A DNA stretch of 64,000 nucleotides from Nonomuraea sp. SYSU D8015 (GTDB taxonomy: Bacteria; Actinomycetota; Actinomycetes; Streptosporangiales; Streptosporangiaceae). The position numbers and the translations under genes were made by a program. The stretch is taken from NCBI RefSeq assembly GCF_008065375.1, contig NZ_VJYI01000005.1, positions 62,001 to 126,000 of the forward strand, in the 5' to 3' direction. Numbering within the stretch: position 1 is the stretch's first letter; every line of letters starts with the position of its first letter. This document shows positions 1-7,415 of this stretch, piece after piece. The notes under the pieces were generated by a model that did not search any database, was not told where the DNA came from, and saw only the letters and a list, made by a program, of their open reading frames with translations.

Positions 1-58
1 ACCGCTCGGCGAACACCATGGGCACGTCCTCCGGCCGCTCTGCGAGCTGTTGCATCAT
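1..58 (-). CDS. N-terminus of an unidentified protein (partial, runs off window)
   Basis: Reading leftward from an ATG at 58 gives an open frame that starts MMQQLAERPEDVPMVFAER and runs off the window edge. A GGAAGG ribosome site lies just upstream on the minus strand (about 64-70), which supports this start. It is divergent from the HxlR regulator at 111, a common arrangement for a regulator and its target. The 19 visible residues are too few to name a family. Confidence 0.5.
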   Translation of the reverse strand, partial: MMQQLAERPEDVPMVFAER

Positions 59-110
59 GTACGTCCTTCCAGAATCGTCGGAGACGCGGCAAACGCTAGG
101 AGGCGCCATC

Positions 111-500
111 GTGACTCACCAAACGGTTGGCCACCGGGTCCGGCCCGGACTGCCCGACGACCCGCGGGCGGACGTCACGGAGCCCAGCCCGTCCTGTCCG
201 GTGGAGATCGCCCTCTCCGCCCTGCGTGGACGGTGGACGACGCTGGTGATCCGCGAGCTCCTGCAGGGCGAGCGCACCTTCACCGGCCTCCGCCGAGCCC
301 TGCCGGCCCTGTCGGACAAAGTCCTGTCCGATCGGCTGGCGCAGCTCACCGAGGCAGGCGTGCTGGAACGGCACCGCGAGCCCGGCTGGCCGCCTCGCAC
401 CCACTACCGGCTGACCCCTCAGGGCCACCGCCTCGGCCCCGTCCTCCAGGCGCTCTGGGACTGGGGCGCCGCCGCCCCGCCGGTGACCACTGCTTCTTGA
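111..500 (+). CDS. HxlR-family winged-helix transcriptional regulator
   Basis: 129 residues. The GTG at 111 is chosen because AGGAGG lies at 98-103. The hallmarks of HxlR are visible: a Cys-Pro near the N-terminus (PSCPVEIALSALRGRW), the helix GERTFTGLRRALPALSDKVL, then SDRLAQLTEAGVLER and a wing ending in HYRLTPQGH. Family members usually sense reactive aldehydes, oxidants or redox state and control an adjacent oxidoreductase. The divergent gene at 58 is the likely target. The N-terminal 30 residues are extra and unstructured-looking. Confidence 0.85.
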   Translation: MTHQTVGHRVRPGLPDDPRADVTEPSPSCPVEIALSALRGRWTTLVIRELLQGERTFTGLRRALPALSDKVLSDRLAQLTEAGVLERHREPGWPPRTHYRLTPQGHRLGPVLQALWDWGAAAPPVTTAS

Positions 501-636
501 CCAGGTGGCGGGACGCTTAATGTCCGACTCGCGGTCGGTGCCGTCCGGCTGCACTTGCGTTCCTCGGCGAACAGGAACGCCTCGGTGGGGTCCGTACGCT
601 GGTCGCGGGGTCACTGTGAGGAGGAGGTGGCGGACG

Positions 637-1230
637 ATGCGGTACCGGCGTGCGGTGGAGCGGTTGCGGATGCTCGCCGAGGCGTGCGACCAGACCAGGC
701 GGGTGCCGGCGGCGGAGCCGTTCCTGCGGGAGGCGTACGTCTTCGGGGACCTGCTGGAGGGCTCGGATCCCGTCGACGCCATCGAGGCCGTCTTCGTGCT
801 GAACCTGCCGCCGGAGGAGGTGACCTGGGGTTCCCAGCCGCCGGGCACCGCGTGGGTGGTCGACTTCCTGGACCTGGACAAGGGCGGGGTCGCCTACTAC
901 TGGCGGTCCTTCCGCGATCCGGTGGGCAACCACGTCATCCGCGGCCCGGTGCGGTTCTGGTCGCTGGAGGGGCCCGACAAGAGCGTCCTCGACGCGCTGG
1001 CGGAGCGCCGCTTCGACGTGCTGCGCCGGGTGACGCCCGGCGCCGAGGAGGAACGGGCCCGGGTCGCCGGCGAGCTGGAGGCGGCTCTCGAGCATTTGCG
1101 TGCCGTGCACCGCTCGTACTGGGACCGGAAGTGGCGGCGGGAGCACCGCGGGATAGGCCGATATCCGGAGCATCACTTGTGGGAGGCCGTGCAGGGCTAT
1201 CTTGATCTGCTCGACGCGCGCGGCGAATGA
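637..1230 (+). CDS. Conserved actinobacterial protein of unknown function
   Basis: 197 residues from an ATG preceded by GAGGAGGAGG at about 619-627. It has no signal peptide or membrane segment. It is acidic in the first half and has a Trp/Arg-rich C-terminus (SYWDRKWRREHRGIGRYPEHH). The motif PPGTAWVVDFLDLDKGG and the mixed alpha/beta pattern suggest a soluble folded protein. I do not recognise a characterised family. It converges on the next gene with only two bases between the stops. Confidence 0.65.
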   Translation: MRYRRAVERLRMLAEACDQTRRVPAAEPFLREAYVFGDLLEGSDPVDAIEAVFVLNLPPEEVTWGSQPPGTAWVVDFLDLDKGGVAYYWRSFRDPVGNHVIRGPVRFWSLEGPDKSVLDALAERRFDVLRRVTPGAEEERARVAGELEAALEHLRAVHRSYWDRKWRREHRGIGRYPEHHLWEAVQGYLDLLDARGE

Positions 1231-1232
1231 CT

Positions 1233-1649
1233 TCACGTGCCGGCCACCCCGGCGCTTCGCCGGATGGGGCAGGGATGGGAGACGTGCCGGTTCGGGCAGC
1301 AGATCATGCCGATGGTGGCGAACCTGCCGCCCTGGAGCCATTCGCCCCACTGCACGTCCACGCCGCGCGGCAGCAGGTCACGGGCGCCGGCCAGCCGCTC
1401 CTCCAGCGGGATGCGGTCGGGGACGAGGAAGGCGTCGCGGACCTCGCCGTACGCGCGGGCCAGCCACGCGACCGCCGCCTCGACGTCGTCGAAGCTGGCG
1501 GCGATGCGGGAGGCGGGCTTGGCCAGCCAGTCGCCGGTGCGCATGGGCGGCAGCGGCGACGTGCGGAAGTCGGGTGAGTCGGGCCGGCGCTCGTCCTCGT
1601 TGTCACGCTCGACGCCGGCGCCCGTCCACTGGTAGGCGTGCCAATGCAT
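1233..1649 (-). CDS. Hypothetical protein, nucleic-acid or enzyme role unknown
   Basis: 138 residues from an ATG at 1649, with GGGAGG about 10 bases upstream; the frame is open further upstream but lacks a better ribosome site. It begins MHWHAYQWTG and contains a helical middle (DDVEAAVAWLARAYGEVRDAF) and a Cys pair near the end (MICCPNR). No signal peptide or membrane helix is visible. The function is not recognised. Confidence 0.55.
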   Translation of the reverse strand: MHWHAYQWTGAGVERDNEDERRPDSPDFRTSPLPPMRTGDWLAKPASRIAASFDDVEAAVAWLARAYGEVRDAFLVPDRIPLEERLAGARDLLPRGVDVQWGEWLQGGRFATIGMICCPNRHVSHPCPIRRSAGVAGT

Positions 1650-1932
1650 CGTGATCTGCGCCTCCCGCCGCCTCCACACTCTCCAAGCAGCGCCTCTTCC
1701 ATGGAATCACCGGCCTGGCGGCACGGCACCTGGGCACCTATGGGGGGAAGTGGGGGAAAAGGTGGATTAATGGCGTAAACCGCGGGCGGGGGATAAGCGT
1801 CCAGGGTCTGACAATTGTCGCACATTCCGGGTTATCGGCTGAAATATTATGTCAACAGGAAAGGCTTAGTGTGGTCGGGTGATTACGTCTGGTTATCGTC
1901 GCTTCAATGTGACCAATCCGTAGCCGTTCGCC

Positions 1933-2598
1933 ATGACGACAGGCCGGATCAGTGCGGGCATCATGCCTATCGTGAGCGAGGGAAGCGTCGCCGACGCCAA
2001 AATTGGGGTAAGGCTCGCGTCGAGACTTCCGGCACGGACGGATGACTCCGACCTTAGGGAACTGACGAGCCTCGCCGTACAGGGGGATCGCAGCGCGATC
2101 GAATCCCTGCTCGGCGAGTTGCGTCCGATGGTGGTGCGGTATTGCCGCGCCAGGCTGGGCAGGGTTTCAGGGCAATATCACATTGCCGATGACGTCGCCC
2201 AGGAGGTGTGCATCGCGGTGTTGTCCGCGCTGCCGCGGTACCGGGACATGGGGCGGCCCTTCGCGTCCTTCGTCTTCGGGATCGCCTCGCACAAGGTGGC
2301 CGATGCGTTGCGGAGTTCGGTGCGGTCGGCCGTGCCGACCCAGGATCTGCCGGACGGGCCGGACGAGGGGCCCGGCCCCGAGGAGACCGTGGTCCGCTAC
2401 ATCGAGGTCGAGCAGGCGCGCCGGCTGCTGGCCAGGCTGCCCGAGAACCAACGGGAGTTGCTGCTCTTGCGGGTGGTCTCCGGGCTGTCCGCGGAGGAGA
2501 CCGGTAATGTACTCGGTATGTCACCAGGTGCGGTCCGCGTCGCCCAGCATCGGGCACTCGCCAGGTTGCGGCAGATGGCGGAGCTGGAGTCGGCTTGA
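1933..2598 (+). CDS. shbA: RNA polymerase sigma factor, ShbA/SigD type
   Basis: 221 residues as drawn. Region 2 is visible around ADDVAQEVCIAVLSALPRYR with the FASFVFGIASHKVADALR segment. Region 4 is LPENQRELLLLRVVSGLSAEETG followed by the helix-turn-helix and VRVAQHRALARLR. Synteny with guaB, guaB3, a DUF5319 gene and a tiny downstream gene matches the mycobacterial sigD locus and the Streptomyces shbA locus; ShbA drives the principal sigma gene hrdB in Streptomyces. No ribosome site precedes 1933, and in-frame ATG/GTG codons at 1963 and 1972 are alternatives. The next gene overlaps its stop. Confidence 0.85.
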   Translation: MTTGRISAGIMPIVSEGSVADAKIGVRLASRLPARTDDSDLRELTSLAVQGDRSAIESLLGELRPMVVRYCRARLGRVSGQYHIADDVAQEVCIAVLSALPRYRDMGRPFASFVFGIASHKVADALRSSVRSAVPTQDLPDGPDEGPGPEETVVRYIEVEQARRLLARLPENQRELLLLRVVSGLSAEETGNVLGMSPGAVRVAQHRALARLRQMAELESA

Positions 2599-2870
2599 CG
2601 CCAGAGGAGGAGACCGACGCGCTGCTCGATGCGCTCGGTCGTGGAGAACGGCCGGCCGATGCGGTCGGCCCCGGCCACGCGGGCGGTCGAGGAGACCACG
2701 ACGATCCGGCGGTGCGGCTGCTGGCCGCGCTGGTCGAGGACGTCCTCGATGGCTCAGACGGGTCCTGCCCGCCCGATGATCTGCGGCATTCCGCTCGCCT
2801 GTCGGTGGCCTCCGCGCTCGGTGGGGTCGGTCAGCGGCGTTCCTCCGTGTCGATGACGCCGTCGACATAG
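2595..2870 (+). CDS. Small RsdA-like protein, probable partner of the sigma factor
   Basis: 91 residues. The TTG start overlaps the sigma stop in a TTGA junction, so the two are probably translationally coupled. The acidic leader LDALGRGERPADA and the helix DPAVRLLAALVEDV resemble the short sigma-binding segment at the N-terminus of anti-SigD proteins (RsdA). No transmembrane helix follows, unlike mycobacterial RsdA, so this may be a shortened cytoplasmic form. Its 3' end overlaps the convergent DUF5319 gene by 40 bases. The RsdA assignment rests on position plus weak similarity. Confidence 0.55.
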   Translation: MTPEEETDALLDALGRGERPADAVGPGHAGGRGDHDDPAVRLLAALVEDVLDGSDGSCPPDDLRHSARLSVASALGGVGQRRSSVSMTPST

Positions 2871-3208
2871 CCTCTGGCGTAGTCCCAGCTGACGTAGTCG
2901 GCGGGGTCCGGGTGAAAGGCCGGCTCGTGGACTTGTGGCTGGCCTTTCTCGATCATTTGTCGTAGGTTGCCGCGCAGCAGCTCCCAGTCGAAGTAGTGCT
3001 GCTCGCCGCATTCCGGGCAGTCGAGTACGAGACCCAGCACCCCCTGCGGTTCGAGCAGGGAGCGGAAGACCTCGACGTCGGCGAGGTCGGTGATGGCCTC
3101 GTCACGCTCGGCTGCGGTCAGTGGCTCCGCGTCGTCGAGCGCGCCCATTGCCGAGGAAGGGTCGTTCGGGTCGTCCGCGAACGGGTCGCGGGGGACGTCT
3201 TCCAGCAC
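2831..3208 (-). CDS. DUF5319 family protein (Rv3412-like)
   Basis: 125 residues starting at a GTG. It is acidic at the N-terminus (RDPFADDPNDP) and carries a conserved CPECGEQHYFDWELL segment whose two Cys could bind metal, then DYVSWDYARGYVDGV near the C-terminus. Members of this family are typically found between sigD/rsdA and guaB in actinobacteria, as here. GGGAAG directly abuts the GTG, so the start is not firm; an ATG at 3148 is another option. Function unknown. Confidence 0.8.
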   Translation of the reverse strand: MLEDVPRDPFADDPNDPSSAMGALDDAEPLTAAERDEAITDLADVEVFRSLLEPQGVLGLVLDCPECGEQHYFDWELLRGNLRQMIEKGQPQVHEPAFHPDPADYVSWDYARGYVDGVIDTEERR

Positions 3209-3248
3209 CTTCCCACCATATGACCGATGCGGCCCCAGCGGTGAGTAT

Positions 3249-4259
3249 CTAACTCAGCCATCCACGCCGGGCGGCCTCCACACCCGCGTGGAAGCGCGAC
3301 TGCGTGCCCAGCTCCGCCATGGCGTCGGCGAACCTGGCGCGCACCGTGCGCACGGAGACGCCGAGCTGGCGGGCGATCGAGTCGTCGCACATGCCCTGCG
3401 CCGCCAGGCGCAGGACCTGCACCATCCCGTCGCTCCTGCGGCCCCAGGGGAGAGGCACGGCCCTGGCCCACAGCTCGTCGAAGAGCGAGCGGAGCACGCC
3501 GACGACGATCGGCGTGCGGACGACATAGAAGTTGTACGCGTGGTCGGGCAGATTGCCGCCCCAGAACGGGGGCAGGCCGGCGACCTCGTGCCCCGCGGTC
3601 ATGAACCAGCTCGGCACCCGGCGCAGCGTGCGTACCTTGCCGCCGGACTCGATGAGCTGGGTCAGTTGGTCGCGAACGCCGGGCAGCGTGAGCGTGTTGA
3701 CCGGGATGACGGCGCGAACCGTGAGGAGTTTTCGTTTTTGCGCATCAATCCAAGGATCCGCAAATTTACGGGCAAAATCGGTCATGGTGCGCTCGTCCGG
3801 AACTGCGGTCAGTAATTCCATTCCGGGCGACTGTACGGCCATGCCGACGACGCTTTCGTAGAGTACGTCCGCCCCGTTCACCATCTCCACCGTGAACGGT
3901 CCGCTCTGGTAGTCCCGGCCGGCGTCGTAGTCGCGGATGAGACCGCGGATCGAGCCGAGCGCCGAGTCGATCATGCGGCTCTCCTCGGCCAGCCGGTCGA
4001 GGCGCTCGGCGATCACCCGGCCGAGGGCCGCGGCCGGATGCCGGGCCAGGTATTCCCCGGACTGCTCGTCGACCACCCCCAGTTTGACGAGGTCGTCGAG
4101 CTGGCGGCCGACCTTCTCCTCCGGCCCGTCCATGACCTGCGCGAGGTCGGTGCGCGTGGCCCTGTGCAGGCGCAGGATCGCGGAGTAGAGCGCGCGCTGG
4201 GCCGGGTCGAGACCCAGTGTCTCGAAGGGGTCTGACCTGGTGCGGGAGTCGTTGCGCAT
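3249..4259 (-). CDS. TrmB/LuxR-type helix-turn-helix regulator
   Basis: 336 residues. The N-terminus resembles a TrmB-like winged helix (LGLDPAQRALYSAILRLHRA, then LDDLVKLGVVDE). The middle (about 90-250) looks like a phospholipase D/ligand-binding-like sensory region. The C-terminus is a LuxR-type helix-turn-helix (MCDDSIARQLGVSVRTVRAR). This architecture is frequent in Streptosporangiales and Streptomyces and is usually an orphan regulator. It sits between DUF5319 and guaB, where mycobacteria have nothing, and has a 14-bp perfect palindrome about 105 bp upstream of its start that could be its operator. Confidence 0.75.
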   Translation of the reverse strand: MRNDSRTRSDPFETLGLDPAQRALYSAILRLHRATRTDLAQVMDGPEEKVGRQLDDLVKLGVVDEQSGEYLARHPAAALGRVIAERLDRLAEESRMIDSALGSIRGLIRDYDAGRDYQSGPFTVEMVNGADVLYESVVGMAVQSPGMELLTAVPDERTMTDFARKFADPWIDAQKRKLLTVRAVIPVNTLTLPGVRDQLTQLIESGGKVRTLRRVPSWFMTAGHEVAGLPPFWGGNLPDHAYNFYVVRTPIVVGVLRSLFDELWARAVPLPWGRRSDGMVQVLRLAAQGMCDDSIARQLGVSVRTVRARFADAMAELGTQSRFHAGVEAARRGWLS

Positions 4260-4363
4260 TGTGTGCGGCTCCGTTGGGGGAACACGGGCGTGCCGCGAGA
4301 ATAACGCCGCAATACGCCCGTGTCCCCTTCTTGCGCGGACTCACAGCTTCCCGGATGCAACTT

Positions 4364-4377
4364 CGTGCAATTGCACG
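4364..4377. promoter_or_regulatory. 14-bp perfect palindrome, candidate operator
   Basis: CGTGCAATTGCACG is a perfect inverted repeat in the non-coding region upstream of the regulator at 4259 and of guaB. It lies next to a promoter-like sequence at 4386-4414. An operator for the adjacent TrmB/LuxR regulator is the simplest guess. Confidence 0.5.
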
Positions 4378-4385
4378 TTTTCACA

Positions 4386-4414
4386 TTGCGATGTGCCGTT
4401 GAGTAACGCAGGAT
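4386..4414 (+). promoter_or_regulatory. Promoter-like sequence (TTGCGA - 17 bp - CAGGAT)
   Basis: The hexamers TTGCGA (4386-4391) and CAGGAT (4409-4414) are separated by 17 bp, an actinomycete housekeeping-type arrangement. The start point would be near 4421. No coding frame of note follows; a strong terminator hairpin does at 4516. Confidence 0.4.
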
Positions 4415-4420
4415 TTACTT

Positions 4421-4563
4421 AGCGTCGGCATCGAGCACATGGTGTGGCTGCACCGCCCATCAGGACGCGGAGGGGGGTTCGGTGGTGCGTAGCGCCGCCA
4501 CGCCGGATGCCGGTGGCCGGGGGATGGGACGGATCACCGACCGTCTCATCCCCCGGCACTTTT
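4421..4563 (+). ncRNA. Possible small RNA or guaB leader
   Basis: A candidate promoter ends at 4414 and a strong terminator-like hairpin ends near 4557, with no convincing coding frame between. A transcript of about 140 nucleotides would result. It could be a stand-alone small RNA or the 5' part of a terminated guaB leader. I cannot match it to a named RNA family. Confidence 0.25.
4516..4563 (+). terminator. Strong terminator-like hairpin
   Basis: The arms 4516-4532 and 4541-4557 pair over 17 bp with a single G-U wobble around an 8-base loop (ATCACCGA). ACTTTT follows, so it can act as an intrinsic terminator on the plus strand. Confidence 0.65.
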
Positions 4564-4611
4564 GATGCCGGGAGTACGACGGGCCGTGGGGGTCATCGTC
4601 CTCCCGGCATC
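4564..4611. repeat. Second inverted repeat upstream of guaB
   Basis: GATGCCGGGAG at 4564-4574 is the exact reverse complement of 4601-4611. The 26-base loop separates them. It abuts the preceding terminator hairpin and the dispersed repeat that begins at 4614. Confidence 0.55.
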
Positions 4612-4613
4612 AC

Positions 4614-4705
4614 GCGAGGGAGTGCCGTCGTCTGGAGGAGGAGCGACGGGGGAAGGCGGCGGCGTCTGGCGACCGAGCCGCCTCACGCAGTGAGGCCATA
4701 AGCAC
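4614..4705 (+). repeat. Dispersed repeat, copy A
   Basis: A 92-bp copy of the element also seen at 9654-9763 and 51956-52265. The shared blocks are GCGAGGGAGTGCCGTCG, then GGGGGAAGGCGGCGGCGT, then TGGCGACCGAGCC, and a terminal mini-hairpin GCCTCACGCAGTGAGGC. This copy lacks about 18 bp in the middle relative to copy B. It ends 19 bp before the guaB -10 hexamer, so it borders or supplies the -35 region. Confidence 0.75.
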
Positions 4706-4724
4706 GCCGTTTGGAGGCAGGCCC

Positions 4725-4730
4725 TAGACT
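4725..4730 (+). promoter_or_regulatory. Probable -10 hexamer of guaB (TAGACT)
   Basis: TAGACT lies 36 bp before the guaB ATG. The same hexamer stands ahead of guaA at 31910. No good -35 is present 17 bp upstream. Confidence 0.4.
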
Positions 4731-4766
4731 TGGCTCAATCAAAGCAACGGCAGAGGGGGCCGCAGC

Positions 4767-6248
4767 ATGGGCAAGTTCACCGAGACCGGGCTGACCTTCG
4801 ACGACGTGCTGCTGGTTCCTGCCTATTCGGACATGCAGCCAGGAGAGGCCGACACCCGATCCCGCCTGTCCCGCGGCATCTCGCTGTCCATCCCGCTGGT
4901 CTCCGCGGCCATGGACACCGTCACCGAGGCGCGCATGGCGGTCGCCATGGCCAGGCAGGGCGGCATCGGCGTCCTCCACCGCAACCTGTCGGTCGACGAG
5001 CAGGCCCAGCAGGTCGACCTGGTCAAGCGGTCCGAGGCGGGCATGGTGACCAACCCGGTGACCTGCAGCCCGGACGACACGCTGGCCGACGTCGAGCGGC
5101 TGTGCGCGACGTACCGGATCTCGGGTGTGCCCGTGACCGACGTGTCCGGCACGCTCGTCGGCATCGTGACCAACCGCGACATGCGCTTCGAGACCGACCA
5201 GTCGCGGCCCGTACGCGAGGTCATGACCAAGATGCCGCTCGTCACCGCCCCGGTCGGGGTGTCGCGCGACGAGGCGTTCACCCTCCTCAGGCACAACAAG
5301 ATCGAGAAGCTGCCGCTGGTCGACGCCGACGGCAGGCTCCGCGGTCTGATCACGGTCAAAGACTTCACCAAGAGCGAGCAATATCCGCTGGCCACCAAAG
5401 ACGCCGACGGCCGCCTGCTCGTGGGCGCGGCCGTGGGGGTCGGCGGCGACGCCGAGCTGCGTGCCAAGACGCTGATCGAGGCCGGGGTCGACGTGGTGGT
5501 CGTGGACGTGGCCCACGGGCACTCCAAGGGGCTGGCCGACATGATCGGCAAGATCAAGGCCAACAGCAAGGTCGAGGTCATCGGCGGCAACATCGCGACC
5601 AGGGCGGGCGCGCAGATGCTGGTCGACGCCGGCGCCGACGCCGTCAAGGTGGGCGTCGGCCCGGGCTCGATCTGCACCACCCGGGTGGTGGCCGGCGTGG
5701 GCGCGCCGCAGGTCACGGCCATCCACGAGGCGTCCAAGGCGTGTGCGCCCGCGGGCATCCCGGTCATCGGCGACGGTGGCCTGCAATACTCCGGCGACAT
5801 CGTCAAGGCCATCGCGGCCGGCGCCGACACGGTCATGCTGGGCTCGCTGCTCGCCGGCTGCGAGGAGTCGCCCGGTGAGCTGATCTTCATCAACGGCAAG
5901 CAGTTCAAGTCGTACCGCGGCATGGGCTCGCTGGGCGCGGTGCGCAACCGCGAGCGCGGCGGCCAGTCGTTCAGCAAAGACCGCTACGCCCAGGCCGACA
6001 TCGGGGGCGAGGACAAATACATCCCCGAGGGCATCGAGGGGCAGGTGCCCTACCGCGGCCCGGTCGCGGCCGTCGCGCACCAGCTCGTGGGCGGGCTGCG
6101 CCAGGGCATGTGGTACGCCGGGTGCCGCACGATCGAGCAGATGCACACCGACTGCGAGCTCATGCCGATCACTGCGGCGGGCCTCAAGGAGAGCCACCCC
6201 CACGACATCCAGATGACCGTGGAAGCTCCGAACTATCACAGAAGGTAA
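4767..6248 (+). CDS. guaB: Inosine-5'-monophosphate dehydrogenase
   Basis: 493 residues, full length. It oxidises IMP to XMP with NAD+, the first committed step to GMP. The catalytic loop GPGSICTTRVVAGVG carries the nucleophile Cys303. Two CBS domains lie at about 95-210 (first begins near VTNPVTCSPDDT; second near VREVMTKMPLVT). The flap RGMGSLGAV and the GDGGLQYSGD phosphate site are intact. The start has AGAGGGGGCCGC upstream. guaB3 follows after four bases, so the two form an operon. Confidence 0.97.
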   Translation: MGKFTETGLTFDDVLLVPAYSDMQPGEADTRSRLSRGISLSIPLVSAAMDTVTEARMAVAMARQGGIGVLHRNLSVDEQAQQVDLVKRSEAGMVTNPVTCSPDDTLADVERLCATYRISGVPVTDVSGTLVGIVTNRDMRFETDQSRPVREVMTKMPLVTAPVGVSRDEAFTLLRHNKIEKLPLVDADGRLRGLITVKDFTKSEQYPLATKDADGRLLVGAAVGVGGDAELRAKTLIEAGVDVVVVDVAHGHSKGLADMIGKIKANSKVEVIGGNIATRAGAQMLVDAGADAVKVGVGPGSICTTRVVAGVGAPQVTAIHEASKACAPAGIPVIGDGGLQYSGDIVKAIAAGADTVMLGSLLAGCEESPGELIFINGKQFKSYRGMGSLGAVRNRERGGQSFSKDRYAQADIGGEDKYIPEGIEGQVPYRGPVAAVAHQLVGGLRQGMWYAGCRTIEQMHTDCELMPITAAGLKESHPHDIQMTVEAPNYHRR

Positions 6249-6252
6249 GTCC

Positions 6253-7374
6253 ATGACTCAGCAGGTGGAGATCGGCCGGGGGAAGACCGGGCGGCGGGCG
6301 TACGCGCTTGACGAGATCGGCCTGGTGCCCTCGCGGCGCACCCGTGACCCGGAGGAGGTCTCGATCTCCTGGCAGATCGACGCCTACCGGTTCGAGCTGC
6401 CCGTGGTCGTCGCGCCCATGGACAGCGTGGTGTCGCCGGCCACCGCGATCGAGATCGGCCGCCTCGGCGGCCTGGCCCCGCTCGACCTCGAAGGGCTGTG
6501 GACGCGCTTCGAAGATCCGCGACCGCTCCTGGAGGAGTGCGCCGCCCTCGACGCGGCGGCGGCCACCAAGCGCCTGCAGGAGATCTACGCGGCGCCGATC
6601 CAGGAAGACCTGATCGGGCGGCGCATCGAGGAGATCCGGGCCTCCGGGGTGACGACGGCCGTGCGGCTGTCGCCGCAGCGCACGGTCCAATACCACAAGG
6701 CCGTGATCGACGCGGGCGTCGACATCTTCGTCATCCGCGGCACCACCGTCTCCGCCGAGCACGTCTCGGGGCGGGCCGAGCCGCTCAACCTCAAGCAGTT
6801 CATCTACGAGCTCGACGTGCCGGTCATCGTGGGCGGCTGCGCCACGTACACCGCCGCTCTCCACCTGATGCGCACGGGCGCGGCGGGCGTGCTGGTCGGC
6901 TTCGGCGGCGGCGCCTCGCACACCACGCGCAACGTGCTGGGGGTGGCGGTGCCGATGGCCACCGCGATCTCTGACGTGGCGGCGGCACGCAGGGACTACA
7001 TGGACGAGTCGGGCGGCCGCTACGTTCACGTGATCGCCGACGGCGGCATGGGCACGTCCGGCGACATCGCCAAGGCGATCGCCTGCGGGGCCGACGCCGT
7101 GATGGTGGGCTCGCCGCTGGCGCGGGCGGTCGAGGCGCCCGGGCACGGGTTCCACTGGGGGTCGGAGGCGCACCACCCGGATCTGCCGAGGGGGCGGCGG
7201 GTCGAGTTCGGGACCGTGGGGACGCTGGAGCAGATCCTGCACGGGCCGTCGAGCGTGGCGGACGGGTCGATGAACCTGATGGGAGCCTTGAAGCGGACCA
7301 TGGCCTCGACCGGCTACTCCGACATCAAGGAGTTCCAGCGGGTCGAGGTCGTCGTGGCACCGATCCAGCGCTGA
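6253..7374 (+). CDS. guaB3: GuaB3-family IMP dehydrogenase-related protein
   Basis: 373 residues, a TIM-barrel IMPDH relative without CBS domains. The barrel signatures VVVAPMDSVVSPATA and IADGGMGTSGDIAKAI are clear. At the position of the IMPDH catalytic Cys loop (SICTTR in guaB) it reads ASHTTR, with His223 where the Cys would be. In mycobacteria the paralogue is not the essential IMPDH; its role is unsettled. GAAGG precedes the ATG. The gene ends at a strong bidirectional hairpin. Confidence 0.93.
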   Translation: MTQQVEIGRGKTGRRAYALDEIGLVPSRRTRDPEEVSISWQIDAYRFELPVVVAPMDSVVSPATAIEIGRLGGLAPLDLEGLWTRFEDPRPLLEECAALDAAAATKRLQEIYAAPIQEDLIGRRIEEIRASGVTTAVRLSPQRTVQYHKAVIDAGVDIFVIRGTTVSAEHVSGRAEPLNLKQFIYELDVPVIVGGCATYTAALHLMRTGAAGVLVGFGGGASHTTRNVLGVAVPMATAISDVAAARRDYMDESGGRYVHVIADGGMGTSGDIAKAIACGADAVMVGSPLARAVEAPGHGFHWGSEAHHPDLPRGRRVEFGTVGTLEQILHGPSSVADGSMNLMGALKRTMASTGYSDIKEFQRVEVVVAPIQR

Positions 7375-7415
7375 CCCCTGGCCAAGCCCTTCCGAGGGCT
7401 GGCCAGGGAGGTCAG
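7371..7415. terminator. Bidirectional terminator between guaB3 and the Uma2 gene
   Basis: CTGACC...GGTCAG and the inner arms CCCTGGCCAAGCCC / GGGCTGGCCAGGG (one bulged A) form a long stem around TTCCGA. It spans both convergent stop codons. Confidence 0.7.

Noticed and set aside
4421..4563. 6C RNA family member
   Set aside because: The hairpins lack the runs of six cytosines in the loops that define that RNA.
4683..6254. Minus-strand 523-codon frame opposite guaB
   Set aside because: Antisense shadow; guaB is unambiguous on the plus strand.
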